DNA of 64,000 nt from the NCBI GenBank assembly GCA_020137815.1, contig CM035358.1, forward strand, positions 3,542,792 through 3,606,791, read 5' to 3'. Shown one piece after another: positions 34,303 through 46,740 of this stretch. Each line of letters begins with the position of its first letter. Position 1 is the first letter of the stretch. The notes beneath the pieces were generated by a model, which saw only the letters and a list, made by a program, of their open reading frames with translations, ran no database searches and was not told the origin of the DNA. This DNA comes from Hormiphora californensis. Its lineage: Eukaryota > Ctenophora > Tentaculata > Cydippida > Pleurobrachiidae. The translations under genes were made by a program, and so were the position numbers.

Positions 34303-35172
34303 TTACAACTCAGCCGCGGGTTCCCCATCACCCACTCCAAATGCACCAACGAAGAGATGTGTCTTCAGACGGGCCTTGAATGTATCCACATTGGGGATTG
34401 ACCTGAGCTCAAGAGGTAACTCATTCCAAATAGTAGGCAGGAGCACTGATAGTCTCCTACGTCTCAACTTAGAGTTGGCGTTGATGCTTGTCATCTTTGG
34501 GTGTTTTAATCTGTACGGATCAGTAACACTAGTCATCCTTGTTGTCCTGGAGAGACCCCAGCTGTCATCAAGTGGCACCATTTCCTGGAGGTAACGGGGT
34601 GCTGTTCCATAGACTATCTTGTAGGCGATCAGACAGGCTTTGAAGTCCAGTCTGTAGGAGATGGGCAAGATATGGCACTGCCTGAAGTATTCCAAATAGC
34701 TTTCCTGGTGTCCATGGATGTTGTATATAAAGCGCACACAGGCGTTAAGAAGTTTCTGGAGCCCACTGAGAACTCGACCTGGAAGTCCACAGTACAGTAT
34801 GTTACTGTAATCAATTCTTGATATGATCAATTGTTTGACCAACATTATCTTTGTTGGAATATCAAAACACCTGTGCAACTGCCAGAGATTCCGTAATGCC
34901 AATCCACACTGTTTCCTCACATTGTTAACCTGTCGTTCAAGATTGAGATTGTGATCCAAGAGGATTCCAAGGGTTTTCCCGGTTGTTCCACTACATTCAC
35001 TAGGGGAGATTTCTGTTCCTCCAAAGTTAATGACTGGATCGAAAGTGACCTTGCCTAAGGAACTGCGCTTTCCAAGAAGGATGAATTCTGTCTTAGCCTC
35101 GTTTAAAGTTTTAGGTGGCACCGCTGTACTGTAGCTATACAAAACTAAATTCATAGAGGGGGCGCCATACAA
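34303..35172 (-). pseudogene. 3' fragment of a non-LTR retrotransposon reverse transcriptase
   Basis: A 289-codon frame resembles the region after the catalytic core of CR1/Jockey-type LINE reverse transcriptases: KTEFILLG, LGILLDHNLNLERQVNNV, LVKQLIISRIDYSN and a C-terminal RRRRLSVLLPTIWNELP. The catalytic YADD region and endonuclease are absent, as expected for a 5'-truncated copy. It lies downstream of NUS1 on the same strand. The frame is intact to a stop, so the insertion is fairly young. Confidence 0.85.
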
Positions 35173-35599
35173 CTATTTCGGCCTTCTCTTATATATATAT
35201 TACTCACTGTATAAAAATCACGTGATCCTGACGTCACACGTGTGTGCACGAGAAAAATCTTACCTGCTTGCTTGACTATCCAAAACTCCGATTCTTTTGG
35301 GCTGTTCTTTTGAGACATGTCTCGCAGCTAGTAGTACAAAAGGGTGGGTGTTAAATATAATACAGAATTAGAAATTAACGAGAATGAATTCAACACAGGG
35401 TAATTTAAAACTTTACTGATCTTAATTACACTACAGTAGAACCTCACAAATAGGTTTCTGACAAATACAGGATAGCTACAGTACAGCGGTGCCACCTAAA
35501 ACTTTAAACAAAATAGTTGAACTCTGTTCAGATCATCTGTTGACAAAGTAGATCGAGAAATAGATACCTTCCTTCTCGATATATTTCCCATATAATATA

Positions 35600-37557
35600 T
35601 TATTTCCCCACTCTCTTCTCTATTTTATTGTACTTTCTGATGGAATCTAAGAAATCCGTCGGAGAGATAAGGTGACACGTTGGTAGTGATATTATTTCAG
35701 TAAGGTGGACAGGCCAGGGTGGGTAACCCGCCAGAGAGTGAAGCGTCCCAAACTTTAGGATCATTTCTGGGTTATCGTGTGAAAACACCTGGAGAAGGGG
35801 AGGGAGATTAGAGGCAATTTGATACACTAAAACTTGTCAGCCAAGGTATAATGTATATACTGCTTTGAGGGGAAGAGAGACATAGCTAGAAGGTTTTGAT
35901 AATCGATCACTGTACCTTTAAATAATCTTCCACTGTATTCTGTGTAATTTGTGGGGTACATCCGCTCAGAACCTCGCTGGCTATAGTTCGAGCTGCAGTG
36001 GATGGGGACAAGTTAGTAAAGAAGAAGGGAATATAGGCCAGGAAAATAGTACCAATATTATTGGCAGTAAACGACCATTCTGGGAACTAATTTTCCATTT
36101 CTATACTAGGACAATCATGTTGCTATGGAAACCTAACTACCTAAATGTACTAATAACCAGGAACCGACCGAAACAAGTAAACAACCAATCAGAACTCGTT
36201 ATTCATGTCACGTGACTGGTTATCAGCCAATCAGGGACCAGTATTTCCTGATTCGGTCGGTTCCTACTAATAACCTGCATGAACGATGTCATTCCTCCCA
36301 TTTTCAACGCTCACAAACTTGATATTAGCCCTTAGGTCCCCTCCTTTAGGACAAATTTTGGAATCTTTGGTGAATGAGGTATAATACTCTCGCAGCTCCT
36401 TGTCAATTTCAATCTTGTTGTTACGTAGTCTACCATAGTAGTCGTATAGGGAGATGGTGGTGACACCTGTGTAACATAATAGGGATTGTTAAGGGTACGC
36501 TAACCAAAAAATTTTTTCGAGTGCAGGGAAATCTCTCACCGTAGGGTTGTAGGCCATACCAAGGAGACCTCAAATATTCAATTTTAGCCCTTAAGTCGAA
36601 TTCATATTTTTGCTACAGCTGTTTAAAAAATGTCCTGTAAATACATTTTTGGCATCTCAAAAAATTTTTTATTATTTATTATTGAATTGTTAACGGCTCA
36701 AAGGGACTGTTATAGATATCCACCATTTATTAATAATTAAATCACCTAGACCCCATGGCGTCATATATTATAGTTCCAATGGGTGAATGTTTCATGACAC
36801 CCCTATGGCGGTATGTATAATCAAAAGAAGGCCCGCTTGTTCAGCCAATCACGCAAACAGATGATGTATTTAACAAACTTCACAGTGTATGAAGCTAACG
36901 GAGCTGATATACGTCAGGGGATGACTCCATTTCAAAACTGGTTCTGATGATGCAGCTACACGTACAAGTGGTGATTTCCGGCAGCATGCTAGGTCATATT
37001 AAAGTTTCACCAGGCACGAAGCGACCAGCAAGTTACATACCAGGAACCGACCGAAACAAGTAAACAACCAATCAGAACTCGTTATTTAGGTCACGTGACG
37101 GGTTATCAGCCAATCAGGGACCAGTATTTCCTGATTCGGTCGGTTCCTGTTACATACCCAAACAGATGCACCAGACAATGGGTTTAACAAGGTCCTCCAT
37201 TGGCACACCCTCCTCAAGGAAGACCAGAGACACATGGGCTGGAACTTTGCCAAGATTCTTCGAGTGAGCCATGAGGATATCCACATTCCATTTGGAAACT
37301 CTCCACCACCTGCAATTAAAGAGGGTTAATTGTGTCACTGCCTAAAAAGGGTTGTTAAAATATTGTACAAATGCTATTGCACTGGGTTATTTGTTATTGA
37401 AACATGGGTACAAATAACAACCGACAGGTGGTCCGAATAGGACATCTAAGGGAAGATCTTACCTCAGCAGATTAAAAGCAGATTGGGATATCACTTGTAA
37501 TTGGCAGTAAGTGTGTAGAAAGAGGTGGATCACAAACAGAAATCCTTCATACATCAT
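35600..37557 (-). CDS. NUS1: NUS1: dehydrodolichyl diphosphate synthase complex subunit
   Basis: Exons 37557-37463, 37309-37158, 36466-36275, 35992-35916 and 35788-35600 join in phase for 234 residues (human about 293). NUS1 (Nogo-B receptor) pairs with DHDDS in the ER to make the long polyprenyl diphosphate used for dolichol and protein N-glycosylation. The match to NUS1 is clear in VWCICLGVTTISLYDYYG, in MILKFGTLHSLAGYPPW followed by HLTEIISLP, and in the ending KRVGK, which keeps the conserved C-terminal RxG motif needed for cis-prenyltransferase activity. The N-terminus (MMYEGFLFVIHLFLHTYC) is a likely membrane anchor; the ATG at 37557 is the first of two in tandem. Introns 2 and 3 each start with a copy of the same MITE at the donor. 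Confidence 0.92.
36159..36265 (-). mobile_element. Splice-donor-associated MITE, copy 2 (NUS1 intron 3)
   Basis: A 107-bp element with AGGAACCGACCGAA termini and a perfect 10-bp duplication ACTAATAACC at 36149-36158 and 36266-36275. On the coding strand the duplication is G|GTTATTAGT: the last base of the exon plus the first nine intron bases. The element therefore starts at intron position +10, and the intron now has two copies of its donor. Confidence 0.92.
36955..37015. mobile_element. Diverged terminus of the long foldback family
   Basis: ACGTACAAGTGGTGATTTCC and CAGCATGCTAGGTCATATTA followed by TTTCACCAGGCACG match the right end of the element at 4217-5557 with several substitutions. 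The other end could not be located in NUS1 intron 2. Confidence 0.7.
37040..37148 (-). mobile_element. Splice-donor-associated MITE, copy 3 (NUS1 intron 2)
   Basis: A 109-bp copy with a perfect 10-bp duplication GTTACATACC at 37030-37039 and 37149-37158. On the coding strand this is G|GTATGTAAC, again the last exon base plus nine intron bases: the same register and orientation as copy 2. Confidence 0.92.
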
Positions 37558-37999
37558 ATTGAAGGAGCTAGAACAGTAAGGAGGGTTAGAATAATATTTT
37601 AGAGTGGTTATAAGTGGTCCTTGAATGAGAGATTGGAAGGAGAGTCACACATACACTCATGGAATGATTGAAATTAACGTGTCCATGATGTGAACTTTCC
37701 AATGAAGCAGTTGCTTGCGCGCAGCTGAGTGCGCGTTTGTCTCGCGCCGACCACTCTACAAAATTGGTGTGGGGCGTCCGCGTCTGGAGTTCCTCGCGCT
37801 AAAACATGACGTGTCCCTGGCCCACGGAAGTCTCCAGCATAATATGCAGGAAACCATGAGAGAAAAGGTGTGAGATGGTGTAAAACAAAGCAGCTGTGGA
37901 CAGGACCGGCATTATATCGATAGAAAGGCAGAACAGATGCGAACACACTGGCTTTATACACGTTAAAAAGTCAAATATTAGAGATTTTAAAAAGTTGGA

Positions 38000-38842
38000 C
38001 TACAAAATAGTGCTGGGGTCCCAGCACACTTTCATGTCACAATCCAAAGCTGATAAAGCGCTCACTTCCTCTTCGCTCAATTTTACCGAATCCAAACCAT
38101 TGAAATTGTCCACCACCCGGTCACATTTTGATGTCCTTGGTATACAAATAACACCCTTACTGCAACACCATTTTATCAGAACGGTTGCCGGGGTAACAGA
38201 GTGTCTCTCTGCTATCTCAACTACAGTTTTATTATCCAGTAAAGCTCCTTGTGCGAATGGTGAGTATCCCATAATCTGAATACCATGCGATGTAGCAAAC
38301 TGTATTGTAGATGTATCTTGGTACAGGGGGTGGTATTCGTTTTGTAGAACACTAGGTACATGATCCGGTGACTGGGCGATTAGTTCTTGTAAATGTCTTT
38401 TGGTATAGTTAGAAACACCTATCCTCCTAACCTTGCCTTCCCTTTGTAACTCCTTCAGTACTTCCCATGATTCCGAGCGTAAAACAGAGTTCTGACAATC
38501 ACCGTGTTTAATTTTAGCGACACCCGGCCAGTGAATCAACATTACATCAACATATCCACCAAATAGTGCCGCACTCCTCTCTACGACATGTCTGCACTTG
38601 TCCCTTCCTTGACTGGAGGGCGCTATCTTGCTCACAATAGTTATATCACCTCTAGTTAGGTTGTGTGAAGGAAGGAGGGTGGTTAGAGACTCTGCGATTA
38701 GGTGGTCATTCTTGTAACACTCAGCTGTGTCAATTAGACGGATCCCGCAGGAGAGGGCAGCGTTGAGGACGTTGTGGAGGTTAGGTTGTGATTTTAGCTG
38801 GAATGTTCCGATACCAAGTAGGGGAAGAGCAGGTAATGACAT
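38000..38842 (-). CDS. Aldo-keto reductase, single exon, 280 residues
   Basis: An uninterrupted frame from ATG at 38842 to a stop at 38002-38000, within the usual 270-330 residue length of the family. The AKR catalytic tetrad is visible as Asp38 and Tyr43 (LIDTAECYKND), Lys72 (IVSKIAP) and His104 (MLIHWPG). Further hallmarks are GVSNYTKRHL, QNEYHPLYQ, GYSPFAQGAL, and IPRTSKCDRV for the NADPH 2'-phosphate end. It probably reduces aldehydes or ketones with NADPH in the cytosol; the substrate cannot be told. The nearest relatives by pattern are the short prostaglandin F synthase-type AKRs. It lies upstream of NUS1 on the same strand with no evident link. Lack of introns beside intron-rich genes could mean a retrocopy, yet the frame is intact. 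Confidence 0.9.
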   Translation of the reverse strand: MSLPALPLLGIGTFQLKSQPNLHNVLNAALSCGIRLIDTAECYKNDHLIAESLTTLLPSHNLTRGDITIVSKIAPSSQGRDKCRHVVERSAALFGGYVDVMLIHWPGVAKIKHGDCQNSVLRSESWEVLKELQREGKVRRIGVSNYTKRHLQELIAQSPDHVPSVLQNEYHPLYQDTSTIQFATSHGIQIMGYSPFAQGALLDNKTVVEIAERHSVTPATVLIKWCCSKGVICIPRTSKCDRVVDNFNGLDSVKLSEEEVSALSALDCDMKVCWDPSTIL

Positions 38843-39282
38843 GCTATATAGAGACGAAAAATTAACTTCTGGAATCGCTGAATTGATTGTTGTATGAGAT
38901 TCAATAACTTAGCAAACTAGCAAACAGAATTATTAGCGAATATATTCGGGAAGGATCACATGACCTGACTAACTTTCAAAACATTGCACCTGTGTTAGTC
39001 TGATTAAACTAACCACATGGAAAAACTTATCGTAATTGTCACGACAAAGAAAATAAAACAAAATCTTTAACTGTCATGGATGATTGTTGCTAGCTTTATA
39101 CTTGTAAAATACAGAACCAAAGTGGGAGTGAACGAAGATCGTGTAAAGTTCGATTTTTTAAAATGCAAACCGGGGGCGTGCATTTAAAATGCATTTACAT
39201 AATTCGATTTGTGCGTGCTAAACCATTTCGATCACATCTTTGGCTCCTGATAAGACTTGATCTTGGTTGCATTGAAAAGGTC
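38843..39282. other. Upstream region of the aldo-keto reductase
   Basis: AT-rich with no recognisable exon. Presumably contains the reductase promoter; no motif is confident. Confidence 0.4.
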
Positions 39283-39767
39283 TTAAAGTGAGGGTGGACA
39301 GAATCAGAATTGGACAAGTTTTTTGGAGGTTGTAGAGATTAGTTCTATGAGCATTTTGCGTTTTTGCCGCTCAAAATCGACCCATCCATCACTGAGATAT
39401 TTTTGTTACTCTCGGGGAATTCCTGCTGGATCAGTATTTATGAAACAGGATAGAAACAATCCTTGTGTTTTACTAACAAATTCTTAAAATTTTTAATATG
39501 CTGAATTGCATTGCTCTGCTTCTGTGCATAGACATGTCAACCTCACTGCTTATATTCAGAATGTGTTAGTAAAACACGATGATTGTTTCTATCCTGTTTG
39601 TTACATACTGATTAAACAGGAATTCCCCGAGAGTAACAAAAATATCTCAGTGATGTATGGGTCGATTTTGAGCGGCAAAAAGGCAAAATGCTCATAGAAC
39701 TAAAAAAAATCTCTACAACCTCCAAAAAACTTGTCCAATTCTGATTCTGTCCACTCTCACTTTAAAA
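39283..39767. mobile_element. Foldback element, ~485 bp
   Basis: Arms of about 200 bp are reverse complements: TCTTAAAGTGAGGGTGGACA at the left and TGTCCACTCTCACTTTAAAA at the right, around a ~60-bp centre near 39520. No coding capacity. Confidence 0.85.
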
Positions 39768-39774
39768 TTATCTT

Positions 39775-40860
39775 TCCAACACTTCGGGGGGGTACCAACC
39801 TATTTTTTTGTATTTTTTTGTATTTTTTTGTACGGTCCGTACAAAAAAATAACCAAAATTCCCTGCTTTTTCCGTACAAAAAATACAAAAAAATACAAAA
39901 AAATATACTGCTGAAGGGAACTTCTTTAGGGCCCCCTATAAGTCTCTAGAGGTTTGCGGGGTCCTTATACTGGCCTGTATAGCCCTCTAGTTTCGTAGTA
40001 CTCATAATCCCATGCTTTTTCCATGCGAACATTACCATGATTAAGTTATTCTAGACCTGAACTTGCTCCAAATCCTAGTTGGGTAACAGCAAAATATGTC
40101 GGGATAGTGCCCAAGCTTTATTTTCTGATGAAATTTCATTTCTCGGCCGAATATGCCTACTTATTCCCCCTCATGCCTGGAAAAAGGAGGCATAAGCAGG
40201 CCGAAAAACTGAAAAAGCCGAATCGGCCTCTCTCCCCCGGCCAGTTGTGCGCGCGCTACATTATATACTCTCAAATCGCAGTCTATTCAGTCCCCCCATG
40301 GTGTAGTGGTTATTGCATATACTTGACACGCAGAAGGTCCCGGGTTCGAAACTCGCCTGGATCATTTTTTTCAAAACTTTTTAAATACTAACACTTGGTA
40401 TAGCAAGTGTGTAAATCAATTAATTTCAAAAACTCGACCGTTTTTTAGACTATTAAATTAAAGTTCCACTATCTTGAACTATTATCAAACTAACTTAGAC
40501 CACGGGAAAAAATCGGCCAAAATGGGGATAAATTTTGGCCATTCTCGGCCAAAAAATATGCTGGGACACCGGGTTAGTAAGACTTGTTCTAGTTAGGAGT
40601 CGTGGGGACGGGGAATGGTAAAATAAACTAAATAAACACTCTAGAGGCCTTTAAAGGCCAATAGAAGGACCTCGAGCGCCTCTAGAGACCTGTAGAAGGC
40701 ACCAAAGAAGTTCCCGACAGCAGTAAACTTTTTTGTATTTTTTTGTATTTTTTTGTATTTTTTTGTACGGACCGTACAAAAAAATATTGCCTGCTTTTTC
40801 CGTACATCCGTACACAAAAATGGTTGATACCCCCCCCAACACTTCCGGGATCAAGTTTTA
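39775..40860. mobile_element. Composite repeat with inverted GTACGGTCCGTAC blocks
   Basis: A ~170-bp block at 39775-39950 (CCAACACTTCGG, repeated TTTTTTTGTA, GTACGGTCCGTAC, GAAGGGAACTTCTTTAGG) recurs inverted at about 40640-40860. The two blocks flank ~700 bp that hold a tRNA-like sequence and repeats of the form TCGGCCAAAA. It looks like a transposon with long terminal inverted repeats or a nest of insertions. No transposase is seen. Confidence 0.6.
40299..40371 (+). pseudogene. Degenerate tRNA-Val(GAC)-like sequence, probably SINE head
   Basis: An internal promoter is visible: an A-box-like TGGTGTAGTGGTTA and a B-box GGTTCGAAACTC, with an anticodon loop TTGACAC giving anticodon GAC. The acceptor and anticodon stems pair poorly, so it is not a working tRNA. 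Its place inside a repeat-rich segment suggests a tRNA-derived SINE or a tRNA pseudogene. Confidence 0.6.
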
Positions 40861-41539
40861 AAATTATCGAATTAAGTGCACGCCAGGGACGGCGCTCGTG
40901 GGTGTCTGGGTGTCTGCGGACACCCAGACCAAAAAGACGGAGAGAGAAAAGAAAAAAATGGAAAAAAAATAATTTGAAAAAAATCGGTGATTTTTTCTCG
41001 TGATCAGGAAACTTCTTTTTTTTTCCATTTTTCACAAAAGGAGTTCAATTTAAAAACTCCTCAAAACGTCCGAAATTTTCGCCCCTGGAGTCTACTTGTG
41101 GGGGGTTTCACCCCTACACCCCCGAATCAGGCTCCCGCCCCTGGCCCCGGACACCCAGGGACTTGCCATCCCTGGTGCACGCCCCCGGTTCGCATTATTA
41201 AAAATTGGAATTTTGAGTGTTTGTGCCCCATTTTCCAACTTGGAATATAAATAAGAATAATTGCGGTATAATGTCATACCGCCTGATTTCCCCGCCAACA
41301 GAATCCTGAATCCGGACATTTTAGCAAGCTAGAAATTGGAAAACGGGGTCAATATCGTCCATATAGTCAGGTTAGAATTAAAAGATTATATAGATTGGTA
41401 TATGTGCCCCTTGTTCATGGGGGATATTGCATCCCTTTTCAGTTTTCAACTGAGAAAAAAAAAATACTTGAAAATTGAGAAATCAAAAAAAATTCACAAA
41501 ACAAAATGTTAAAAACTTTTGAAATGATTTTCAAACCGA

Positions 41540-41610
41540 AAGTCTTCTGCGCGCGCTGCGCGGCGGCTAAATGCATTGTACTAAATTTCAAATAGCGCGT
41601 TCCCAAAAGT
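41540..41610. repeat. Dispersed GCGCGC/GCGGCGGCTAAATGCA repeat, copy 1
   Basis: GCGCGCTGCGCGGCGGCTAA followed by ATGCATTGTACTAAA appears inverted at about 51086-51125 (CTGCATTTAGCCGCCGCGC). Ends are not defined. Confidence 0.55.
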
Positions 41611-41890
41611 CAAAATTATTATATCGCTATGACGTCATTGAATGGCACAGCTGCTTCGAAATATTAGGGCTGACAAAATTAAATGCATAATATGGTCCTG
41701 TGAAAAAAGAGCAGTAAAATATCGGCAAATAAGGTGATTTTTCACAATTTATCAATATTATTAATATCATTATTTCGTCACCATGACGGTCATGTGGAAT
41801 TGCATTGCAAGATCTTTCAATTATCACAAAACCCAAATCAGGGTCTTTTTAGTTTGAATTTTAATTAAATTTCCAAGCAATATTTAAAGT

Positions 41891-42034
41891 CCATTTTTTT
41901 TCAACTGTTCACCCAAAATTGAAATTTCAGTGAAATTTAGAATTTTCGTGGCGCGCGCTACACGTTAACATGTGATAGACGCGCAAAACAATTCCGCGCA
42001 CGACTTTGGGGGGTGAACAGTTGAAAAAAAATGG
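41891..42034. mobile_element. 144-bp MITE with 26-bp inverted repeats
   Basis: CCATTTTTTTTCAACTGTTC + ACCC at the left and GGGTGAACAGTTGAAAAAAA + ATGG at the right are perfect inverted repeats. AGT flanks both sides, a possible 3-bp duplication. Confidence 0.85.
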
Positions 42035-42577
42035 AGTATATTGTAAAATAGAATCTTTTGATGGCAAGCAGGAAGAACTTGTCCATTACTCTCACTCTCA
42101 CTGAGAGTCTCACTCATTCTGATCTCATGAGCACAATCAAGTAGCTTTTATGAATGTGCCAAATCAATAAGATATTGATAAGTTGAATCAGAATCAGAAT
42201 AGCAAAGTGGCCCCCGAAGTTCCCTCAACTTCAACTTCAAGAGGTCAAATCGATTCAAAACAGATCCACATAGCTCGCGTCGCCAGATCAGGTCTCGACC
42301 TGAGACAGCCTAGCTCCAGGGAGGCATGTCATCGGTAGTAGCAGTAGCACTACTAAGCACCAGAAGGATCCAACTTTGGTGAGATAGACACCTGGCGCGA
42401 CCCCCGCACACACGTGTGCGCCAGGTCGCACCTCTGAGCTCATTGCCAAAAAACAGCTCGTGAGAGCAACGGACACGTTCTTGCTTTTCGAATGATTGTG
42501 ATTCATCGTAAAATAACGAAATACAGTGACACAGTGTCACCAATGCATGATCTTAATGGAATGAAGACGGCAGCTCA
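42035..42577. other. Stretch 3' of the RING-CH gene, no gene seen
   Basis: Contains the likely 3' untranslated region of the - strand ligase gene. An inverted repeat CACCTGGCGCGACC ... ACACACGTGTGCGCCAGGT lies at about 42390-42425. No exon is supported. Confidence 0.45.
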
Positions 42578-43714
42578 TCAAACTTGAATATCTTTAACTT
42601 CTTCACTGTCTTCAGTGGACCTGTCCAGGATTAAAATAACTTTGTTAAACGCTCTCCATCTCTTTATCAGGTTCAGATACATCTTAACCTGAAATATAAT
42701 TTGAGTGTGAATGATTTCGGTACCAAGTAGTAAGTCAGGATTGGTTATAGGTAGTCTCCAAATTGTGAGACTGAGGATATCTCCAGCTCCAACCTCTGGA
42801 GGATGGAGACACGCATGGTAAACGCAGTTGTGCAAATTTGTTGGTATGATTACCTGAGCGAAGACAAAAGAAAGACCTCCAACAAACCCGATAACGACCA
42901 CAACTACTTTAGTCCAGAATGCCCAACCAAGATTTGCCTGATCGATATCCTGAGGGGGGATAGAGGTGTAAGTTTCTGGATAGCGAGTAACGAGAGCCTT
43001 CCCAAAGAAAGTTTAGGCACCGGTTCGTTGTTTGCTTTCACTAGTTCAGTAGGTACTCAACGGCCCAACTATTTTGCACAACCCCTCCCTCCCACTCTGT
43101 CAGAACAGTGGCCGGACAGCTCCCACTGCAGTCGGGTAAACTGGGGTAAAATAGTCCACGGGGCAAAGTGGCACATGTATGGGGCAAAACGGTCCAAGTT
43201 ACATGTGGTCACGTGACTTTGGCCGGACAGCTCCCACTGCAGTATTGTTACCTGTAAGAGTCGCTGCAGTAGAATCCAGATGCTCCAGCCCACACATGTG
43301 ATGGCTAGCAGGTGAAATGTAACGGAACACAGTATCTTTCTCCGCTCGTGACGAGATAAAGACAACAGCCGCCACTGAAACAGGACCATTGGTTAATGTC
43401 GCTATGTCACCAACTTGTTAATTGGTCTGGTGACAGGCGGTGCTCAGATTTGGTCGATGCCGCCCGACAGTGGTTAATTGGTAATGAGGTGTGCCTTTCC
43501 CTGCTCCGGCCTGAGGGGTTATGTATTACTAAGCCCAGTTTTACCCCGTCTTACCTTGTCAGGCCAATGCTCTGACCACAGAATAGGGTCATGCCAATGC
43601 TCTGACAGGTTTTACCTTTGAAAATGGTCGAATAGTTGAGTGTAGTTTAAATTCGTATCGACACAGCTCACACCTCGTCTTCTGGGTACTAGACAACCAC
43701 TCTTGCAAACATCT
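42578..43714 (-). CDS. MARCHF1/8-like RING-CH E3 ubiquitin ligase, C-terminal half
   Basis: Exons 43714-43616, 43374-43252, 42949-42854 and 42688-42578 join in phase 0 for 142 residues to the stop. Homology to vertebrate MARCHF1/MARCHF8 is direct: CLQEWLSSTQKTRCELCRYEF is the second half of the RING-CH finger (its last CxxC), HERRKILCSVTFHLLAITC is the first membrane helix, WAFWTKVVVVVIGFVGGLSF the second, and KMYLNLIKRWRAFNKVI the cytosolic tail. These ligases ubiquitinate endosomal and surface membrane proteins. The exon with the first half of the finger (CRICHCEG type) was not found between 43715 and the sulfotransferase gene at 48046, so the gene is incomplete as seen. A possible first exon MELSKGNGLMPRNKYA at about 44195-44145 is weak. 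Confidence 0.85.
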
Positions 43715-43742
43715 CTGGGAACAAATTGGAATAATTAGTGAC

Positions 43743-43830
43743 CTGTCGCCTGATGAGTGATGATTGGTTTCCCGTCAGGGATTCCATGAAACGTGTGTCG
43801 CGTCCTAAATACAGCTGTATTATTTCGTTG
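43743..43830 (+). mobile_element. Hammerhead-like short retroelement, copy 1
   Basis: An 88-nt unit flanked by the perfect 15-bp direct repeat GGAATAATTAGTGAC (43728-43742 and 43831-43845). It contains CTGATGA, a hairpin GGTTTCCCGTCAGGGATTCC, then GAAACG...CGTC followed by CTAAATACAGCTGTATT. These are the ordered core elements of a hammerhead ribozyme (CUGAUGA, stem II, GAAA, short stem III, GUC). Relative to copy 2 it has an extra GTGATGA after the first core. It lies just upstream of a MARCHF-like exon. Confidence 0.6.
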
Positions 43831-43845
43831 GGAATAATTAGTGAC

Positions 43846-45283
<1,438 letters not shown>

Positions 45284-46380
45284 GTGGCCCAAATTAAAGG
45301 GAGGGTACGTTGGCCTTCTTTTCACCCAGAAGTTTAATTTCAATCACTCTGATATTTTGACACAATGTCTGCATGGGTACTCATTCGAGGAATCCGAAGT
45401 TTCAAATCATAAAAGTTGAAAGTTCATTAATGAACTCAATTTTTCGTTTTTCGGGTTTTTTGAGGTTTTCTCTTGACTAAATTCGATTTTATTATTTAAA
45501 ACACCGCCATACAATAGAGCAAGTATCAACAAATGGCAATCTGCATCTTTATTAAAATTGAATCAAGTTTAGTGGGTGAAATAAGTTATTTAAAGATGAT
45601 ATTTTTTACCAAACATCGATTTTGACCTGTTTTGACCAGAAATCGGTAAATTCAGGCGCTAAAAATCTGTACGGCCACTACACTTGATGAATTTTGATGT
45701 TAGCCGGAATTTAAGCTCTCTATCTTAAAATTCATTTTTCCGACTGGAATGAATCCTGAATGAACTTGAAAACAGGAATGCTTTTTGGAACCGGAATTTC
45801 ACAGTCGCCTTCGGGTATCGATTTCCGTTCAAACGCGACTAATTTGAGCTCAATTGGACCACCACAAGAGACAGTGTCTAGTTATCTAACCTTAGGTTTG
45901 GTTATCTGACACCTAATGAGACGATAGCGTCATTACTAAGTGCCAATAAGCAGGTGTAACTGTCGAGTATCACGTATCACGTCTGCTAATGAGGATGGTG
46001 TACCGATACAGCATCCGTTAAAATGTAAGCTCTCTTGCTAACACGTCATAATTTGATGGGGATCACATGACTTACCCTAGGCTTAGAAAACGGACCCCTG
46101 TGATTCTTGTGGTGATCCAATTAAGCTCAAACTGGTCCCATTCGAAAGGAAATCGATAGCTAAACAAATTTGTGAAACGTTGGTACCGAAATATGGTCCC
46201 ATATTGGTGTTCATTCAATGTTCATTCGGTCGAAAAAAATGAACTTTTATCCAGAGGGCTGAAACTTCGGATTCCTCGAATGAGTAACCATGCAGACATT
46301 GTGTCAAAATATCAGAGTGATTGAAATTAAACTTCTGGGTGAAAAGAAGGCCAACGTACCCTACCTTTAATTTGGGCCAC
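45284..46380. mobile_element. DNA transposon with ~130-bp inverted repeats, non-autonomous
   Basis: The left end GTGGCCCAAATTAAAGG...ACCCAGAAGTTTAATTTCAA...CATTCGAGGAATCCGAAG is repeated inverted at about 46240-46380, ending TTAATTTGGGCCAC. The ~840-bp interior has no long frame. The family is unclear. Confidence 0.85.
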
Positions 46381-46658
46381 AGCAGAAATGAAATCAACTA
46401 AAGGAAACCGACAAAGTTCGAATGAGTTCGAAATAAGTTCGAAATAAGTTCGACAAAGTTCGAGATAAGACGAAATAAGTTCGAAATAAGACTAAATAAG
46501 TTCGAATGAGTTCGAAATAAGACGAAATAAGTTCGAAATAAGACGAAACGAGGAGTAGGGATCACACGGTCAAGAGAGAAGGATGTATACCATCATTGCT
46601 TGTATAGATAGTGGCATGCTAATCTTCGTAATGAGTCACAGGGAGAGAGAGAGGGAGG

Positions 46659-46740
<82 letters not shown>

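Noticed and set aside
35265-35330. Possible further NUS1 exon (MSQKNSPKESEFW or an alternative terminal exon)
   Set aside because: NUS1 already ends correctly at 35600 with the conserved RxG motif; this exon has no partner.
40299-40371. Functional tRNA-Val gene
   Set aside because: Acceptor and anticodon stems have too many mismatches; only the promoter boxes and the loop look right.
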